Numbered from the stretch's first letter, positions 36,444 to 45,878 are shown. The stretch is DNA of 64,000 bases from Chryseobacterium sp. JJR-5R (GCF_034047335.1 NZ_CP139137.1:3596001-3660000); one strand, 5' to 3'. Made by a program: numbers and translations. Notes: generated from the sequence alone by a model not told the origin.

Positions 36444-37043
36444 ATGGATTTTAAAAGTATTGCCGAAAAAATTATCTATCTTAAAAATGCTGATCTCGAA
36501 CTTAGAGACCGGCTTATCAAAACCGGCATGTTGGGAGCGGGATATAATGAAGAGATGAAAAAGCGGCATACAAAAAATGCGGAAATACTGGATAAAATCA
36601 TAGATCATATCGGCTACCCTACCGCTGAAAAAGTAGGTAATAAAGCTTCTGAAGCGGCCTGGCTGGTCATACAGCATTCCATCAGCATGCCGGATTTTAT
36701 GAGGAAATGCCTGAAGCTGCTGGAAAATTCAATTCCCAAAACCAATGCCGAAAAAATCAGTATGGCATATCTGGCCGACAGGATTGCGGTTTTTGAAGGC
36801 AGGCCACAGCTTTACGGAACCCAATTCGACTGGGATGAAAACGGACAGTTAAGCCCGAATCCGTATGATGATATACACAAAGTTAATGAGCGGCGAACTG
36901 ATCTCGGACTTAACTTGCTGGAAGACCAGACCATCATCATCAGAAACCATGCACAAAAAGAAAACCGGCATCCTCCGGCAGATCTGGAGGAAAGAAACAA
37001 AGAAATGGAAGCCTGGAAAAAATCGGCAGGATGGATCTCATGA
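36444..37043 (+). CDS. DUF6624-type protein
   Basis: A 199-residue cytoplasmic protein. The stretch G-Y-P-T-A-E-K-V-G-N-K-A-S-E-A-A-W-L-V-I-Q-H-S, then P-D-F-M-R-K-C-L, and later D-R-I-A-V-F-E-G-R-P-Q-L-Y-G-T-Q-F, match the pattern of DUF6624 proteins, which have no assigned reaction. The C-terminal segment (R-R-T-D-L-G-L…N-R-H-P-P-A) is charged. It ends the run of three codirectional accessory genes and converges on the Lrp regulator. Some paralogues lie in toxin/immunity islands, which agrees with the setting. Confidence 0.72.
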   Translation: MDFKSIAEKIIYLKNADLELRDRLIKTGMLGAGYNEEMKKRHTKNAEILDKIIDHIGYPTAEKVGNKASEAAWLVIQHSISMPDFMRKCLKLLENSIPKTNAEKISMAYLADRIAVFEGRPQLYGTQFDWDENGQLSPNPYDDIHKVNERRTDLGLNLLEDQTIIIRNHAQKENRHPPADLEERNKEMEAWKKSAGWIS

Positions 37044-37078
37044 AATGCCTCTATTCTTTAATATCCTATCTGTAAATA

Positions 37079-37510
37079 TTACGTAAGAAAAGGTTTCGTT
37101 TCAATTTCAGAAAGCTGGATCGCTGTGGTTGGAATACCATAGGCAATCAACCGGTCAATAAGCTGCTCCAGGTGGCGGCTGTCTTTCAGTATACATTCCG
37201 TAATCAGGCAGAATTCTCCCGTTACCCTTTTACAGCTGAGGATTTCAGGAAACTTATTCACATCATTGATAAACCTTCGGAACTCATCATTTTTAAACTT
37301 CAGACTGATAACTACTTTCAGCGGATAGCCCAGTTTCTCATGATCGACCTCAACTGTAAACTGCTTAATGGTTCCACTTTCCAGAAGATTTTGCACCCTC
37401 CCTTTGGTGGCCGACTGGGACAGGGAAATTATACGCCCTATTTCCGCATAACTCAACCGGGAATTCTCGGTCAGGATCTGTAAAATCCGGTAATCAAAAT
37501 CATCCAACAT
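37079..37510 (-). CDS. Lrp/AsnC-family transcriptional regulator
   Basis: A 143-residue regulator with an N-terminal winged helix (L-D-D-F-D-Y-R-I-L-Q-I-L-T-E-N-S-R, S-Y-A-E-I-G, S-Q-S-A-T-K-G-R-V recognition helix) and a C-terminal RAM effector/oligomerisation domain ending E-I-E-T-K-P-F. The ATG at 37510 is preferred over a GTG three codons earlier. It is divergent from the CMD-fold gene with a gap of about 120 bases, the usual position for a local target. The effector, probably an amino acid or related small molecule, is not predictable. Confidence 0.9.
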   Translation of the reverse strand: MLDDFDYRILQILTENSRLSYAEIGRIISLSQSATKGRVQNLLESGTIKQFTVEVDHEKLGYPLKVVISLKFKNDEFRRFINDVNKFPEILSCKRVTGEFCLITECILKDSRHLEQLIDRLIAYGIPTTAIQLSEIETKPFLT

Positions 37511-37631
37511 TATTTTCACTGAAAAAAATTTAAAACACCACTAATTCAAGGAAAATTTATGATTTTAACCTTTAAATCCGTTTTTTACCTGATGAAATAT
37601 TGATGAATTTTGTATCAGTAAAACAACAGAA

Positions 37632-38078
37632 ATGACAACAATTTCTTTTTCCGAAAACGGAGCCACTCCTTTTGAAAAACTGATCGGGCACAATACTGCC
37701 CTTCTGAACCAATGGAATATTTTGGAAGAAATACTATGGGCAGGCACAACTTCAGACAAAGATATGCTAGAGCAGATCCGCAGGGCCATGGCTTTCGAAA
37801 ACGGCTGCGAATATTGTATGGTAAAAGCCGGCAAGCCCGATTTTAATGCGTCACAGGTAAAAATTTCCGTAGCCGTGGCATTTGCCGAACTTTTCTGTAA
37901 AGATCATAAGTCGATCCTGCCGGCCCACTTTGATATGCTCCGAGAATATTTTACCGATCATGAAATTTTCGGACTCTGCGTTTTTATTGCCTTTGTGAAT
38001 GCTTCCCAGAAATTAGTAAAAATTTTTAATCGTTCCGAAAATGATCAGCCCAATGCAGCCATCAGGCTTAAAACCTAA
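37632..38078 (+). CDS. AhpD/carboxymuconolactone decarboxylase-like protein
   Basis: A 148-residue all-helical protein with the E-N-G-C-E-Y-C-M motif near residues 56-63, that is, the E-x-x-C-x-x-C redox pair of AhpD-like CMD-fold proteins. The downstream His of the AhpD proton relay is not clearly placed, since after the motif comes V-K-A-G-K-P instead of the usual S-H. It may act as a thiol peroxidase-like or disulfide reductase protein. It is divergent from the Lrp-type gene and probably regulated by it. Confidence 0.7.
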   Translation: MTTISFSENGATPFEKLIGHNTALLNQWNILEEILWAGTTSDKDMLEQIRRAMAFENGCEYCMVKAGKPDFNASQVKISVAVAFAELFCKDHKSILPAHFDMLREYFTDHEIFGLCVFIAFVNASQKLVKIFNRSENDQPNAAIRLKT

Positions 38079-38183
38079 TTGTACAAAGGAAATCTCAAAC
38101 AAAACAATTCATCATATTTTGAATCATTGCTTTACAGCTGAAAAATCCGTAGAATACCTGAATACCACAGCTCCTTTTTTGCT

Positions 38184-38191
38184 TATCTTTG
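38184..38191 (+). promoter_or_regulatory. Candidate -7 element of the T9SS protein gene
   Basis: TATCTTTG, an exact TAnnTTTG match, ends 10 bases before the ATG at 38202. No -33 TTG at normal distance. Confidence 0.45.
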
Positions 38192-38201
38192 GAAAAAAAA
38201 T

Positions 38202-39209
38202 ATGAAACATTCTTTACTCATTCTGCTTGCTTCTGCAGGTATTCTATCGGCTCAGACCATCCTTACGAAAGCTTTTAATGACCCCGTGCCCGGAGAAAGC
38301 GTAAGTTATCTGGGCGTAACAGGAACTCCGGATAATTCTGCTACCGGACAGAACGCTACTTTTCAGAACGGTTCCCTGACATTCGGAGGAGCATCTTCAA
38401 CTGTATATTCCACGCCTACGGCAAGCGAAGTCTCCACCTTCCCGGGTTCTACCCTGAAGATGACCGGCAGCGGAAATACGGTATATTACAAACAGACGGC
38501 CTCCAAACTGGAAATCACCGGCCTGGTAACATCTGATGCCACGCTGAATTTATCTGTAAACAACGGGACTTTTATCAGCTACCCTACCCAATACACCACT
38601 GCTACGGAAACAGACCAGGCACAGGGAACATTTTCATCAACTGCGGCAAGCGGGCTTTGCAAGGGGACCATCACCATCAATCCTAATGCTTCAGGAACCC
38701 TTATTCTGGGATCATCCACTTTTACCAATGTGCTGCGGGTAAAATCCGTTCAGAATTTCAACCTTCACTTACCGAATGACACGAATTTCATTTTTCCGAT
38801 AGGCACCATTACCAATACATCCTACTCGTACTACAGCAGTACCTACAAATTTCCGTTGCTGACCACGATACAGACGGTAGTTAATGTTCCTTTTGCAGGC
38901 ATTAATAACCAGTCTACAGAGGGAGCACAGGCATTAAGTGCCGCCCTGCTTTCAACAGGGGAACTTGCCGCTAAAAAGCAGGGATTAAAACTATATCCGA
39001 ACCCGGCTCAGGATTTCGTCAGTTTCACAGGAGATGCCGACGGTTATTCAACGGCAAAGATCTACAGCCTGGATGGGAAATTAATCAAGACTTCCGATGT
39101 GAAATCAGGAAAAGTACAGGTATCAGACCTTCCTCCTTCTTCTTATTTCATTGAAGTTTCAGGAAAAAACAACTCCAAAACACAGACTTCTAAATTTATC
39201 AAAAAATAG
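38202..39209 (+). CDS. Secreted protein with type IX sorting domain
   Basis: A 335-residue protein: signal peptide (…G-I-L-S-A-Q-T), a Ser/Thr/Gly-rich beta domain (about 20-250) with no recognised enzyme motif, and a C-terminal type A sorting domain of about 75 residues (K-L-Y-P-N-P-A-Q-D-F, then Y-S-L-D-G-K-L-I-K, then …K-F-I-K-K). It should be exported by Sec and then carried across the outer membrane by the type IX machinery, none of which is in this window. The low-complexity body suggests an adhesin or surface-structural role, but that is inference. Confidence 0.85.
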   Translation: MKHSLLILLASAGILSAQTILTKAFNDPVPGESVSYLGVTGTPDNSATGQNATFQNGSLTFGGASSTVYSTPTASEVSTFPGSTLKMTGSGNTVYYKQTASKLEITGLVTSDATLNLSVNNGTFISYPTQYTTATETDQAQGTFSSTAASGLCKGTITINPNASGTLILGSSTFTNVLRVKSVQNFNLHLPNDTNFIFPIGTITNTSYSYYSSTYKFPLLTTIQTVVNVPFAGINNQSTEGAQALSAALLSTGELAAKKQGLKLYPNPAQDFVSFTGDADGYSTAKIYSLDGKLIKTSDVKSGKVQVSDLPPSSYFIEVSGKNNSKTQTSKFIKK

Positions 39210-39243
39210 AATTCAGATTTTTAATCAATATAAATATAATTAT

Positions 39244-39278
39244 AAAATCCGCCCGGAAATTTTTCTGAGCGGATTTTT
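39244..39278. terminator. Bidirectional terminator after the T9SS gene
   Basis: AAAATCCGC / GCGGATTTT with a long, partly paired loop and T- and A-runs on the two sides. It serves convergent genes. Confidence 0.8.
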
Positions 39279-39296
39279 CATTTAACGGAATGAAAT

Positions 39297-41381
39297 CTAA
39301 AACGTTGCGGTCGGTGCGGTTGAGTTATTCAATTTCTTCTGAAGATCGGTATTTTTGCCTTTTGAAAAATCATAGCTGAAGCCTAAAATAAACATGGATC
39401 TGTTATTCATGATCCGGTTTACACGGCTGTAATCTACCAGGCTTTCCGGCAGGCTTTTGGTCTTATATTCTGAAGGCATCCCGATCCAGTACATCCCGGC
39501 TGTCAGGGTCCATTCTTTCTTTTTATAGCTGGCAAAAACATGGTTCTGGTTTTCATTGGTGGTCAAAAAAGCGCCGTTCAGGGTATATACCGGAATATTG
39601 AGCTGATACTGCAGGCTGAAAGATTTATATTCCGAAGACAGGACAAAATTATTGGCCAGATAATTATTCTTAATCAAAGCACCGCTGCTCGTCCTGATGG
39701 TTTCCGTGGCCGGTGCCAAATAAAGCTTGGCTACCAAAAGGCTGCTCCCGAAAGGTTTATAGGAACCCGACAGCTGCACCCCGAGCTGCTGTGAATTTCT
39801 GGCATTTTCATATGTCAGGGCATACCCGAAATTTTCATCCGAAACATAATACTGATTGATGGTGCGGTCCGTATACCTGTAAAACACATTGGCATTAAAA
39901 TCAAAATATTTATTGTTGAGTGAATAAATGAAATTATTGGCAAATATCTGCTGGGACTTTAAAAACGGATTGCCTCTCTGCACAATATTCGGAGCCATCT
40001 GTACAATATTGCTGCTTAAAGCGGCACTCCACGGGCTTACCGGCCGGTAACTGCTTGTCAGGCGGAGACTCTGATTGTCCTTCAGCTGATAACCCAGGAT
40101 TACCTTGGGCGTAAAAGACCACTGGTCAAAAGTATTTTCTGCGCTTTTGTTGTGGATGTTCGTGAGGCCAGCCCCGATCCTGTAGCTGAATTTCCTGAGC
40201 TTGCCTGAAAATTCAGTGTAAAAATACTGTTCCAGATAATTTACGCTGTATGCTGAAAAGCCGGCCAGGTTCTGAAGGTCATTGGAAATACTGGTATTTG
40301 AAACCCTGTACCCCGATGCCAGTTTCCCGGCTTGAAAAGTATGCGTGTGAGCCAGTTCACCTACAATACCGGTCTGCATCGTTTCAAGGTTCATGTCATT
40401 ATCAAAAACCGGGGCTCCGGACGAAACTACCCATTCTTTTGCCAGCTCTGCCGTATTGGTTTTAAAGCTTGATCCGACGATATTGATGCTGAACTCGTCT
40501 TTTTCACTTGTATTTTTGGAGAAATACAAATCCAGAGTCGGTGTCGCATAATCGGAGGATCCGTTTTTCAGCATGGCATGTTCCTCCGTCAGGTCATCTT
40601 TTGTAAAAATACTCTGTCCGGTTCCTTTGTTAAAACTTGTAAGGATAGCCATATCCAATTTCGCCTGAAAAGCATATTGATCCGGAACCATCCTTGTATA
40701 CCGCAATGCTATATTCTGGGAAGTGTACCCAAAATGGTCTGTCTTGTTCTCATCCGTACGGTAATGGCTGCCATCCAGCAGGTAATCATAGATGCTGTTC
40801 ACTTTACGGTTGTCATAATCCCTTAGGTTAATTGAGTATTCCAGTCCGAAATTATTTTTCCCTTTGGTTAAACCGGCATATGCCGTCCCGTTTACAAAAC
40901 CTGTACTGAGGGCAGTGCTTACATCGGTGCCGAAAACATAGCCCGTTTCCACAGAACGTGTGATCAGGTTCACGACAACATCCGCTCTGGTTGCCCACCT
41001 TGCGGGAGGAATGTCATAATACTCCACCTTTACCACTTCAGAAGGGGTAACGCTCCGCATCTGCATATCCGTGGCTTCAATCCCGTTGATTAAGAACAAT
41101 GTGGTTCCGCCTTTTGTGCTTTTCAAAGTATTGTTTATCGGATCAATCTGCAGTTCCGGCAGGGTCTGCAGCAGATCTTTTGCAAAACGGGCTTTTTCCA
41201 GGGCTTTTTCATCAAACGTATACACTGCTTTATCTGCAAACTGTTTTTTATGCCGTGCTTTTAAAATAACTTCCTGAATTTCTGCCATACCGGTTTTTTC
41301 AACGGTATCATTCTTTGCATTTTCCTGTGATAACACAAGAACTCCATATACAAGGAGGACGGAACATAGTATTTTTTTCAT
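39297..41381 (-). CDS. TonB-receptor-like outer-membrane beta-barrel protein
   Basis: A 694-residue outer-membrane barrel. The ATG at 41381 gives a signal peptide (…G-V-L-V-L-S-Q). The plug follows directly (E-I-Q-E-V-I-L-K-A-R, L-L-Q-T-L-P-E-L-Q-I, F-L-I-N-G-I-E-A, V-V-K-V-E-Y-Y-D-I-P-P-A-R), and then an OMP_b-brl_3-type barrel of about 550 residues. Unlike SusC proteins there is no paired lipoprotein, and the N-terminal carboxypeptidase-like domain seen in many relatives is absent. The C-terminus ends with a short T/A-rich tail rather than a classical aromatic residue before F. Its substrate is unknown; siderophore or peptide uptake are both possible. Confidence 0.85.
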   Translation of the reverse strand: MKKILCSVLLVYGVLVLSQENAKNDTVEKTGMAEIQEVILKARHKKQFADKAVYTFDEKALEKARFAKDLLQTLPELQIDPINNTLKSTKGGTTLFLINGIEATDMQMRSVTPSEVVKVEYYDIPPARWATRADVVVNLITRSVETGYVFGTDVSTALSTGFVNGTAYAGLTKGKNNFGLEYSINLRDYDNRKVNSIYDYLLDGSHYRTDENKTDHFGYTSQNIALRYTRMVPDQYAFQAKLDMAILTSFNKGTGQSIFTKDDLTEEHAMLKNGSSDYATPTLDLYFSKNTSEKDEFSINIVGSSFKTNTAELAKEWVVSSGAPVFDNDMNLETMQTGIVGELAHTHTFQAGKLASGYRVSNTSISNDLQNLAGFSAYSVNYLEQYFYTEFSGKLRKFSYRIGAGLTNIHNKSAENTFDQWSFTPKVILGYQLKDNQSLRLTSSYRPVSPWSAALSSNIVQMAPNIVQRGNPFLKSQQIFANNFIYSLNNKYFDFNANVFYRYTDRTINQYYVSDENFGYALTYENARNSQQLGVQLSGSYKPFGSSLLVAKLYLAPATETIRTSSGALIKNNYLANNFVLSSEYKSFSLQYQLNIPVYTLNGAFLTTNENQNHVFASYKKKEWTLTAGMYWIGMPSEYKTKSLPESLVDYSRVNRIMNNRSMFILGFSYDFSKGKNTDLQKKLNNSTAPTATF

Positions 41382-41565
41382 TTTTGTAAATTGAATCCTA
41401 TTAATAATGACAGGCAATGAGCCTTGTTCATTACATTACTCTTCAATTAAAAATTCCGGTTTATCTGCCAAAGATCTGTAAACGGGAATTTATTTTTTCA
41501 CCTCAGCGTGTATTTGCCCATTTTTTGCTTCTGCTAAAATACACAAGACTAAAAATACTGACCTT

Positions 41566-42315
41566 ATGAAAAAATACTTTATCCTCATTCCGTGTTTTAT
41601 TTTTTCAGCCTTTAATGCACAGGAAACAGCAGATCCGCCATCGGAAAAAATGAACATCATCAAGACGAATGTAACCGCTTATGCATTCAGGAATATCAAC
41701 CTTTCTTATGAAAGGGCCTTTACCGAATGGTTTTCCCTGAACATGGGGTTCGGTGCCATGCCGGAAGGAAAAGTTCCCTTCATTAATTCTTTTCTGAACG
41801 ATGAAGATGAGCGGAGATTTCAGAACCTTGAGATAAAATCCTTCAATTTCACTATTGAACCCCGTTTTTACCTTGGTGCAGGGTATGGAAAAGGTTTCTA
41901 TATCGCTCCTTATTACCGGTATTCCAAAATAACATCCAATACGTTTGATTTTTATTATGATTATACGCTCAGCGGAGCTACTTTCCAGATCCCTTTGAAA
42001 GGCAACGGAACAACCAACGGAAACAGCGGCGGAGTAATGGTTGGGGTACAGTTCTTCCTGACCAGCAGCAGGAATCTGGTCCTTGACCTGTGGATTGCAG
42101 GAGCTCATTACGGAGCCGGAAAAGGCGATTTCACCATGACCAGCGATGTGGTGCTCACTCCTGATATGCAGGCGCAGCTGAAACGTGAAATAGAAGACCT
42201 GGATGTTCCATATGTCAATTATACGGTAGAAACCAATGCCAGCGGAGCAAGGGTGATGATTGACGGCCCGTGGATCGGCTTCAGAAGCGGGTTGTCTTTA
42301 GGGTATCGATTTTAA
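41566..42315 (+). CDS. DUF3575-type outer-membrane barrel protein
   Basis: A 249-residue exported protein (signal peptide ending …A-F-N-A-Q) with the DUF3575 pattern: I-I-K-T-N-V-T-A-Y-A-F-R-N-I-N-L-S-Y-E-R-A near the mature start, then I-E-P-R-F-Y-L-G, and a closing F-R-S-G-L-S-L-G-Y-R-F with a terminal Phe typical for barrel insertion. Function is unknown for the family. It is divergent from the TonB-receptor-like gene (184-base gap) and ends at one of the strongest hairpins in the window. Confidence 0.82.
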   Translation: MKKYFILIPCFIFSAFNAQETADPPSEKMNIIKTNVTAYAFRNINLSYERAFTEWFSLNMGFGAMPEGKVPFINSFLNDEDERRFQNLEIKSFNFTIEPRFYLGAGYGKGFYIAPYYRYSKITSNTFDFYYDYTLSGATFQIPLKGNGTTNGNSGGVMVGVQFFLTSSRNLVLDLWIAGAHYGAGKGDFTMTSDVVLTPDMQAQLKREIEDLDVPYVNYTVETNASGARVMIDGPWIGFRSGLSLGYRF

Positions 42316-42472
42316 AAAGATTATCTGGAAGTCCTGTACATTTTTTACAGTGCAACAGGCAATACATAAAATCTATTTGTCTTTATCCGAAGCAGGAATA
42401 TCTTGTTTCTTATCATTATTTCAAAACAAAAAATAAGCTTATTGAATAAGGTACGGATTAGCAGACCATAAA

Positions 42473-42511
42473 AACGCGCGGCTCAGAAATCTGAGCCGCG
42501 CGTTCTATTTT
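42473..42511. terminator. Very strong bidirectional terminator
   Basis: A perfect 14-bp stem AACGCGCGGCTCAG / CTGAGCCGCGCGTT with an AAAT loop, T-rich on the right and A-rich on the left. It separates the DUF3575 gene from the small convergent gene. Confidence 0.92.
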
Positions 42512-42723
42512 TAATGATAGGCTTGCTTAAATTTTGCAATGATATTGTCCAGATTATGCCGCTGAACATATACGCTCTTCACATCTTCGTACCTTGGCGA
42601 CTTGTAAAATACTTCATGGAAATCCATACTCCCATTCCCTACTTTTACTACTTCCTGTACTTCAATATTCAATTTTCTGAGTTCGTCTTTAAAAACCTGA
42701 AATTCATCTTGTATATTCTTCAT
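42511..42723 (-). CDS. Small protein of unknown function
   Basis: A 70-residue cytoplasmic protein, M-K-N-I-Q-D-E-F at the start and …I-I-A-K-F-K-Q-A-Y-H at the end. The pattern is helical, then a short strand region with G-N-G-S-M-D-F-H-E-V-F. I do not recognise it. Support comes from normal codon use, a plausible ATG, a well-formed terminator immediately downstream, and a gene-free AT-rich region upstream that can hold its promoter. Confidence 0.55.
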   Translation of the reverse strand: MKNIQDEFQVFKDELRKLNIEVQEVVKVGNGSMDFHEVFYKSPRYEDVKSVYVQRHNLDNIIAKFKQAYH

Positions 42724-42972
42724 CTATATTTTTGGATTTTAATTAATATTAACATCAAACATCTTACCAAATGCTGTTGATATTGTATAATTTTACCATA
42801 AAGGTAGTGAATTTATTCATATAAATATAATATTCCGTTAACATTGAGTTAACATTATCCACAAATATTACACTACCCGGCCTTTAATATTAAGGTTTGT
42901 TAATATTAGAAGATCGTATGATTCCACATAGAACATTTTCATGAGATGGTAAATTGCCCTAAATCGATAATT
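42724..42972. other. AT-rich intergenic stretch with short direct repeats
   Basis: No gene is visible. GTTAACATT occurs at 42837-42845 and again at 42848-42856 (11-base period), and TTATCCACA, the canonical DnaA-box 9-mer, sits at 42855-42863. Only one such box was found, so an origin is not claimed. Confidence 0.4.
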
Positions 42973-43019
42973 AATATACAAAAGCAGCCCGAAAATTTTC
43001 CAGGCTGCTTTTGTATATT
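42973..43019 (-). terminator. Terminator of the ABC exporter gene
   Basis: A 17-bp stem, AATATACAAAAGCAGCC pairing with the complementary run ending at 43019, with a 13-base loop. It lies directly after the stop of the exporter gene on the minus strand. Confidence 0.88.
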
Positions 43020-43032
43020 GTTGAATAAAGAC

Positions 43033-44790
43033 TTATTTTCTTTCTTCAGCGTCCAGTTCCACTTCATGCCTCAGCTGGGCTTTATAAAGCGTTGCGTAAT
43101 AGCCGTTTTTATCCAAAAGCTCAAGATGCTTTCCTTCTTCCACAATTTTACCGTGCTCCATAACGATAATCTTATCTGCTTTTTCAATGGTGGAAAGGCG
43201 GTGGGCAATGATAATCGACGTCCGGTTTTGGGTAATTTTTTCTGTGGCGCGCTGGATCAGCTTCTCACTTTCATGGTCAATGGAAGATGTAGCCTCATCC
43301 AGGATTAAAATTTTAGGATCAGATAAATATGCCCTCAGGAAAGAAAGCAACTGCCTCTGCCCGAGAGAAATGGAAGAACCTCTTTCGCTTACCACATAAT
43401 CATACCCTCCGGGAAGGCTTTCGATAAATTCATCCACTTCAATTTCCTTTGCCCCGGCTTTGATGTGCTCTAAAGTAATGCTTTTATCCCCGAATGTCAG
43501 GTTTTCAAAAATGCTTCCGTGAAAGAGGAATACATCCTGCAGCACTACTCCGATATGGCTTCTGAGGCAATACAATTCATAGTCTTTCAGGTCTACACCG
43601 TCAATCAGGATATTCCCGGAATTGATATCATACAATCTGGTAATCAGGCTTATGATCGTTGATTTCCCGGCTCCGGTAGCCCCTACAATGGCAACCGTTT
43701 CTCCCGGATTCACTTTGAAATCAATACCCTTCAGCACTTCCTGCTTGTCATCATAGGCAAAATGTACCTTTTTAAATTCTATCTTCCCGTCAAAATGGTC
43801 TTTCTGAACCGTACCGGTATTCGGCATTGAATTTTCTTCATCCATCAGTCCCAGTACCCGCTCCGCTCCCACAATACCCCTCTGGATATTATTGAAACGG
43901 TCCGCAATCTGCCTTAACGGACGGATCAGCATTGAAATATACTGGATAAATGCAATCACCACCCCTGCACTGATGGTAATGTAACCGCCATAAAAAAGGA
44001 TAAATCCGATAAACAGCGAAGAGATCAGTTCTACAACCGGAAAGAACAGCGAAAAGATGAAAACCGTTCTCAGCAATGCATCTTTTAAGGTAATATTGAT
44101 ATCATCAAACTTTCTGAATTCAGATGCCTGCCTGTTGAATACCTGGATGATCGGCATTCCTGCCAGTCTTTCCTGAACAAATGAGTTCTGGTTGGATGTC
44201 CAGTTCCTTTCATCCCCGAAAGCTTTTTTGAGCCTTTTCTGGAAAAATCTCGTGATCAGAACCATTAAAGGTAAAATAGCCAGTGTAATATAGCTTAAGT
44301 GCACATTCGTATTGAACATCATCACCAGTACAAAAGCAATCCTCAGCACATCCCCGAACACCATCAGGAAGCCGTCGGTATATACGGTAGCAATGGTTTC
44401 CACATCTCCGACAGCCCGGGTCACCAGCTGCCCGATCGGAGTCTTATCGAAGAATGAAGTTTTAAAATAGATCAGCTTGTTGTAAAGGCGCTGCCTGATA
44501 TCCCGGATTACATTCTGTGAAATATAATTGGAAAAATAAACCAGAAAGAAGTTCAGAACCGTCTCGGCAAACACCAGCCCTACCAGGATGTAGATGTGTT
44601 TCATCATCAGTGCCTTATCCTGTAGCTTGGTGATATCATTATCTACTACTTCCATGGTAAGGTACGGCCTGTAGGTGGAAACCATGGCCAGTATAATGGA
44701 GATAATCAGCGTAAGGATGAACCAGGACCGGAACTTCATTCCGATAAAGAACAGCCTTTTTACAATTCCCCAGGTATCTTGTTGTTTCAT
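43033..44790 (-). CDS. ABC-type multidrug/lipid exporter (fused membrane and ATPase domains)
   Basis: A 585-residue half-transporter that would work as a homodimer or with a partner. Six membrane helices occupy residues about 20-320, followed by the nucleotide-binding domain with Walker A G-A-T-G-A-G-K-S-T near residue 373, signature S-L-G-Q-R-Q (a form of LSGGQ common in this subfamily), Walker B I-L-I-L-D-E and the switch His in I-I-A-H-R-L-S. The family includes MsbA-type lipid flippases and drug exporters; sequence alone does not decide. Single gene with its own -7 candidate and a strong terminator. Confidence 0.9.
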   Translation of the reverse strand: MKQQDTWGIVKRLFFIGMKFRSWFILTLIISIILAMVSTYRPYLTMEVVDNDITKLQDKALMMKHIYILVGLVFAETVLNFFLVYFSNYISQNVIRDIRQRLYNKLIYFKTSFFDKTPIGQLVTRAVGDVETIATVYTDGFLMVFGDVLRIAFVLVMMFNTNVHLSYITLAILPLMVLITRFFQKRLKKAFGDERNWTSNQNSFVQERLAGMPIIQVFNRQASEFRKFDDINITLKDALLRTVFIFSLFFPVVELISSLFIGFILFYGGYITISAGVVIAFIQYISMLIRPLRQIADRFNNIQRGIVGAERVLGLMDEENSMPNTGTVQKDHFDGKIEFKKVHFAYDDKQEVLKGIDFKVNPGETVAIVGATGAGKSTIISLITRLYDINSGNILIDGVDLKDYELYCLRSHIGVVLQDVFLFHGSIFENLTFGDKSITLEHIKAGAKEIEVDEFIESLPGGYDYVVSERGSSISLGQRQLLSFLRAYLSDPKILILDEATSSIDHESEKLIQRATEKITQNRTSIIIAHRLSTIEKADKIIVMEHGKIVEEGKHLELLDKNGYYATLYKAQLRHEVELDAEERK

Positions 44791-44829
44791 TATATGAATT
44801 GGAAAAAAGAATTAAAATAAAATGCTCTG

Positions 44830-44837
44830 CAAAAATA
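44830..44837 (-). promoter_or_regulatory. Candidate -7 element of the ABC exporter gene
   Basis: The minus strand reads TATTTTTG, matching TAnnTTTG, 40 bases before the ATG. A TTG lies 25 bases further up, slightly too far. Confidence 0.38.
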
Positions 44838-45034
44838 AGACTTTATAAATTGCCAGCCTTTACAACCGGGTTAATTCCTTATAGAAAAATACAGATCGCT
44901 GTTATTTACAGCATAGATGGTTTCAGAGCATAACATAAATTATTTTCCGACAGTTAAGCTTATGCATCTTCTGCATTGCTTCTAAACTATTTAACTGATT
45001 TTTAATTGCATTTTTACCGAACTAATAAGAATGA

Positions 45035-45796
45035 TCAGAACTCGTAACCCACATCCACCAGGAACAGCCCGTGTGCCGGTGCGGAAGTCCCTGCCGAATT
45101 TCGGTGCTTATCTTCAATGACGCTGCGTAAATCTTCAGGTTTTATTTTTCCCAGGCCGACCTCAACCATAGTCCCGACAACAGCCCTTACCATGTTGCGT
45201 AAAAAACGGTTGGCTGATATCGTGAATTTCAATTCGCTTCCGTGTTGTTCCCATTCTGCTTTGTAAATTTTGCAGATATTGGTTTTGTTATCGGTTTTCA
45301 GCTTGGCAAAGCTTGTAAAATCTTCATATTCAAATAAAATTTTACAGGCTTCATTCATTTTATCCAGATCAAGATTCCTTTTCCAGTGCTGCCATGCAGA
45401 TTCCCGGGTAAAAGGGTTTTTATCCAGTGAAATATAATATTCATAGGTCCTGTAGGTTGCATCGAAACGGGCATGGAAATCATCTTTTACCTTAAAGATC
45501 CTCTTCACTGAAATATCAGGCGGAAGAAAGCTGTTCAGCTTCCGGGAAAGGGTTTCATCCAATGCTGTTCCGGTATCAAAATGGGCAAACATCTTTTTTG
45601 CATGCACACCGGTGTCTGTTCTTCCTGCGCCTGTGGTCTTAATTTCTTCCCTCAGAATCGTGGAAAGTGCTTTCTCCAGTTCTTCCTGCACGGAAACTGC
45701 GTCCGGCTGTACCTGGTAGCCGAAGTAATTTTTACCGTTGTAGGAAAATTCAATACAATATCTCAATGCTGTATAATAAGGCACAAAAATATCCAA
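45035..45796 (-). CDS. truA: tRNA pseudouridine synthase A
   Basis: A 253-residue enzyme that converts U38-40 of the anticodon stem to pseudouridine. The catalytic motif G-R-T-D-T-G-V-H-A with Asp61 is intact, as are F-H-A-R-F-D-A (about residue 106) and the C-terminal N-R-F-L-R-N-M-V-R segment. The annotated ATG gives ten residues more than most relatives, which begin at the equivalent of L11-R-Y; an internal TTG start there is possible. The gene diverges from lpxK with a gap of about 96 bases. Confidence 0.95.
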   Translation of the reverse strand: MDIFVPYYTALRYCIEFSYNGKNYFGYQVQPDAVSVQEELEKALSTILREEIKTTGAGRTDTGVHAKKMFAHFDTGTALDETLSRKLNSFLPPDISVKRIFKVKDDFHARFDATYRTYEYYISLDKNPFTRESAWQHWKRNLDLDKMNEACKILFEYEDFTSFAKLKTDNKTNICKIYKAEWEQHGSELKFTISANRFLRNMVRAVVGTMVEVGLGKIKPEDLRSVIEDKHRNSAGTSAPAHGLFLVDVGYEF

Positions 45797-45878
45797 TTAA
45801 TCCTCATCATGCATATACTTTTTTAAATAATTATACAAAATCAGCTACTATAACGGTTCAAATCCATGCGAAAATTCT

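Noticed and set aside
42855..42863. Replication origin
   Set aside because: Only one DnaA-box match, no box cluster and no dnaA or other origin-linked gene nearby.
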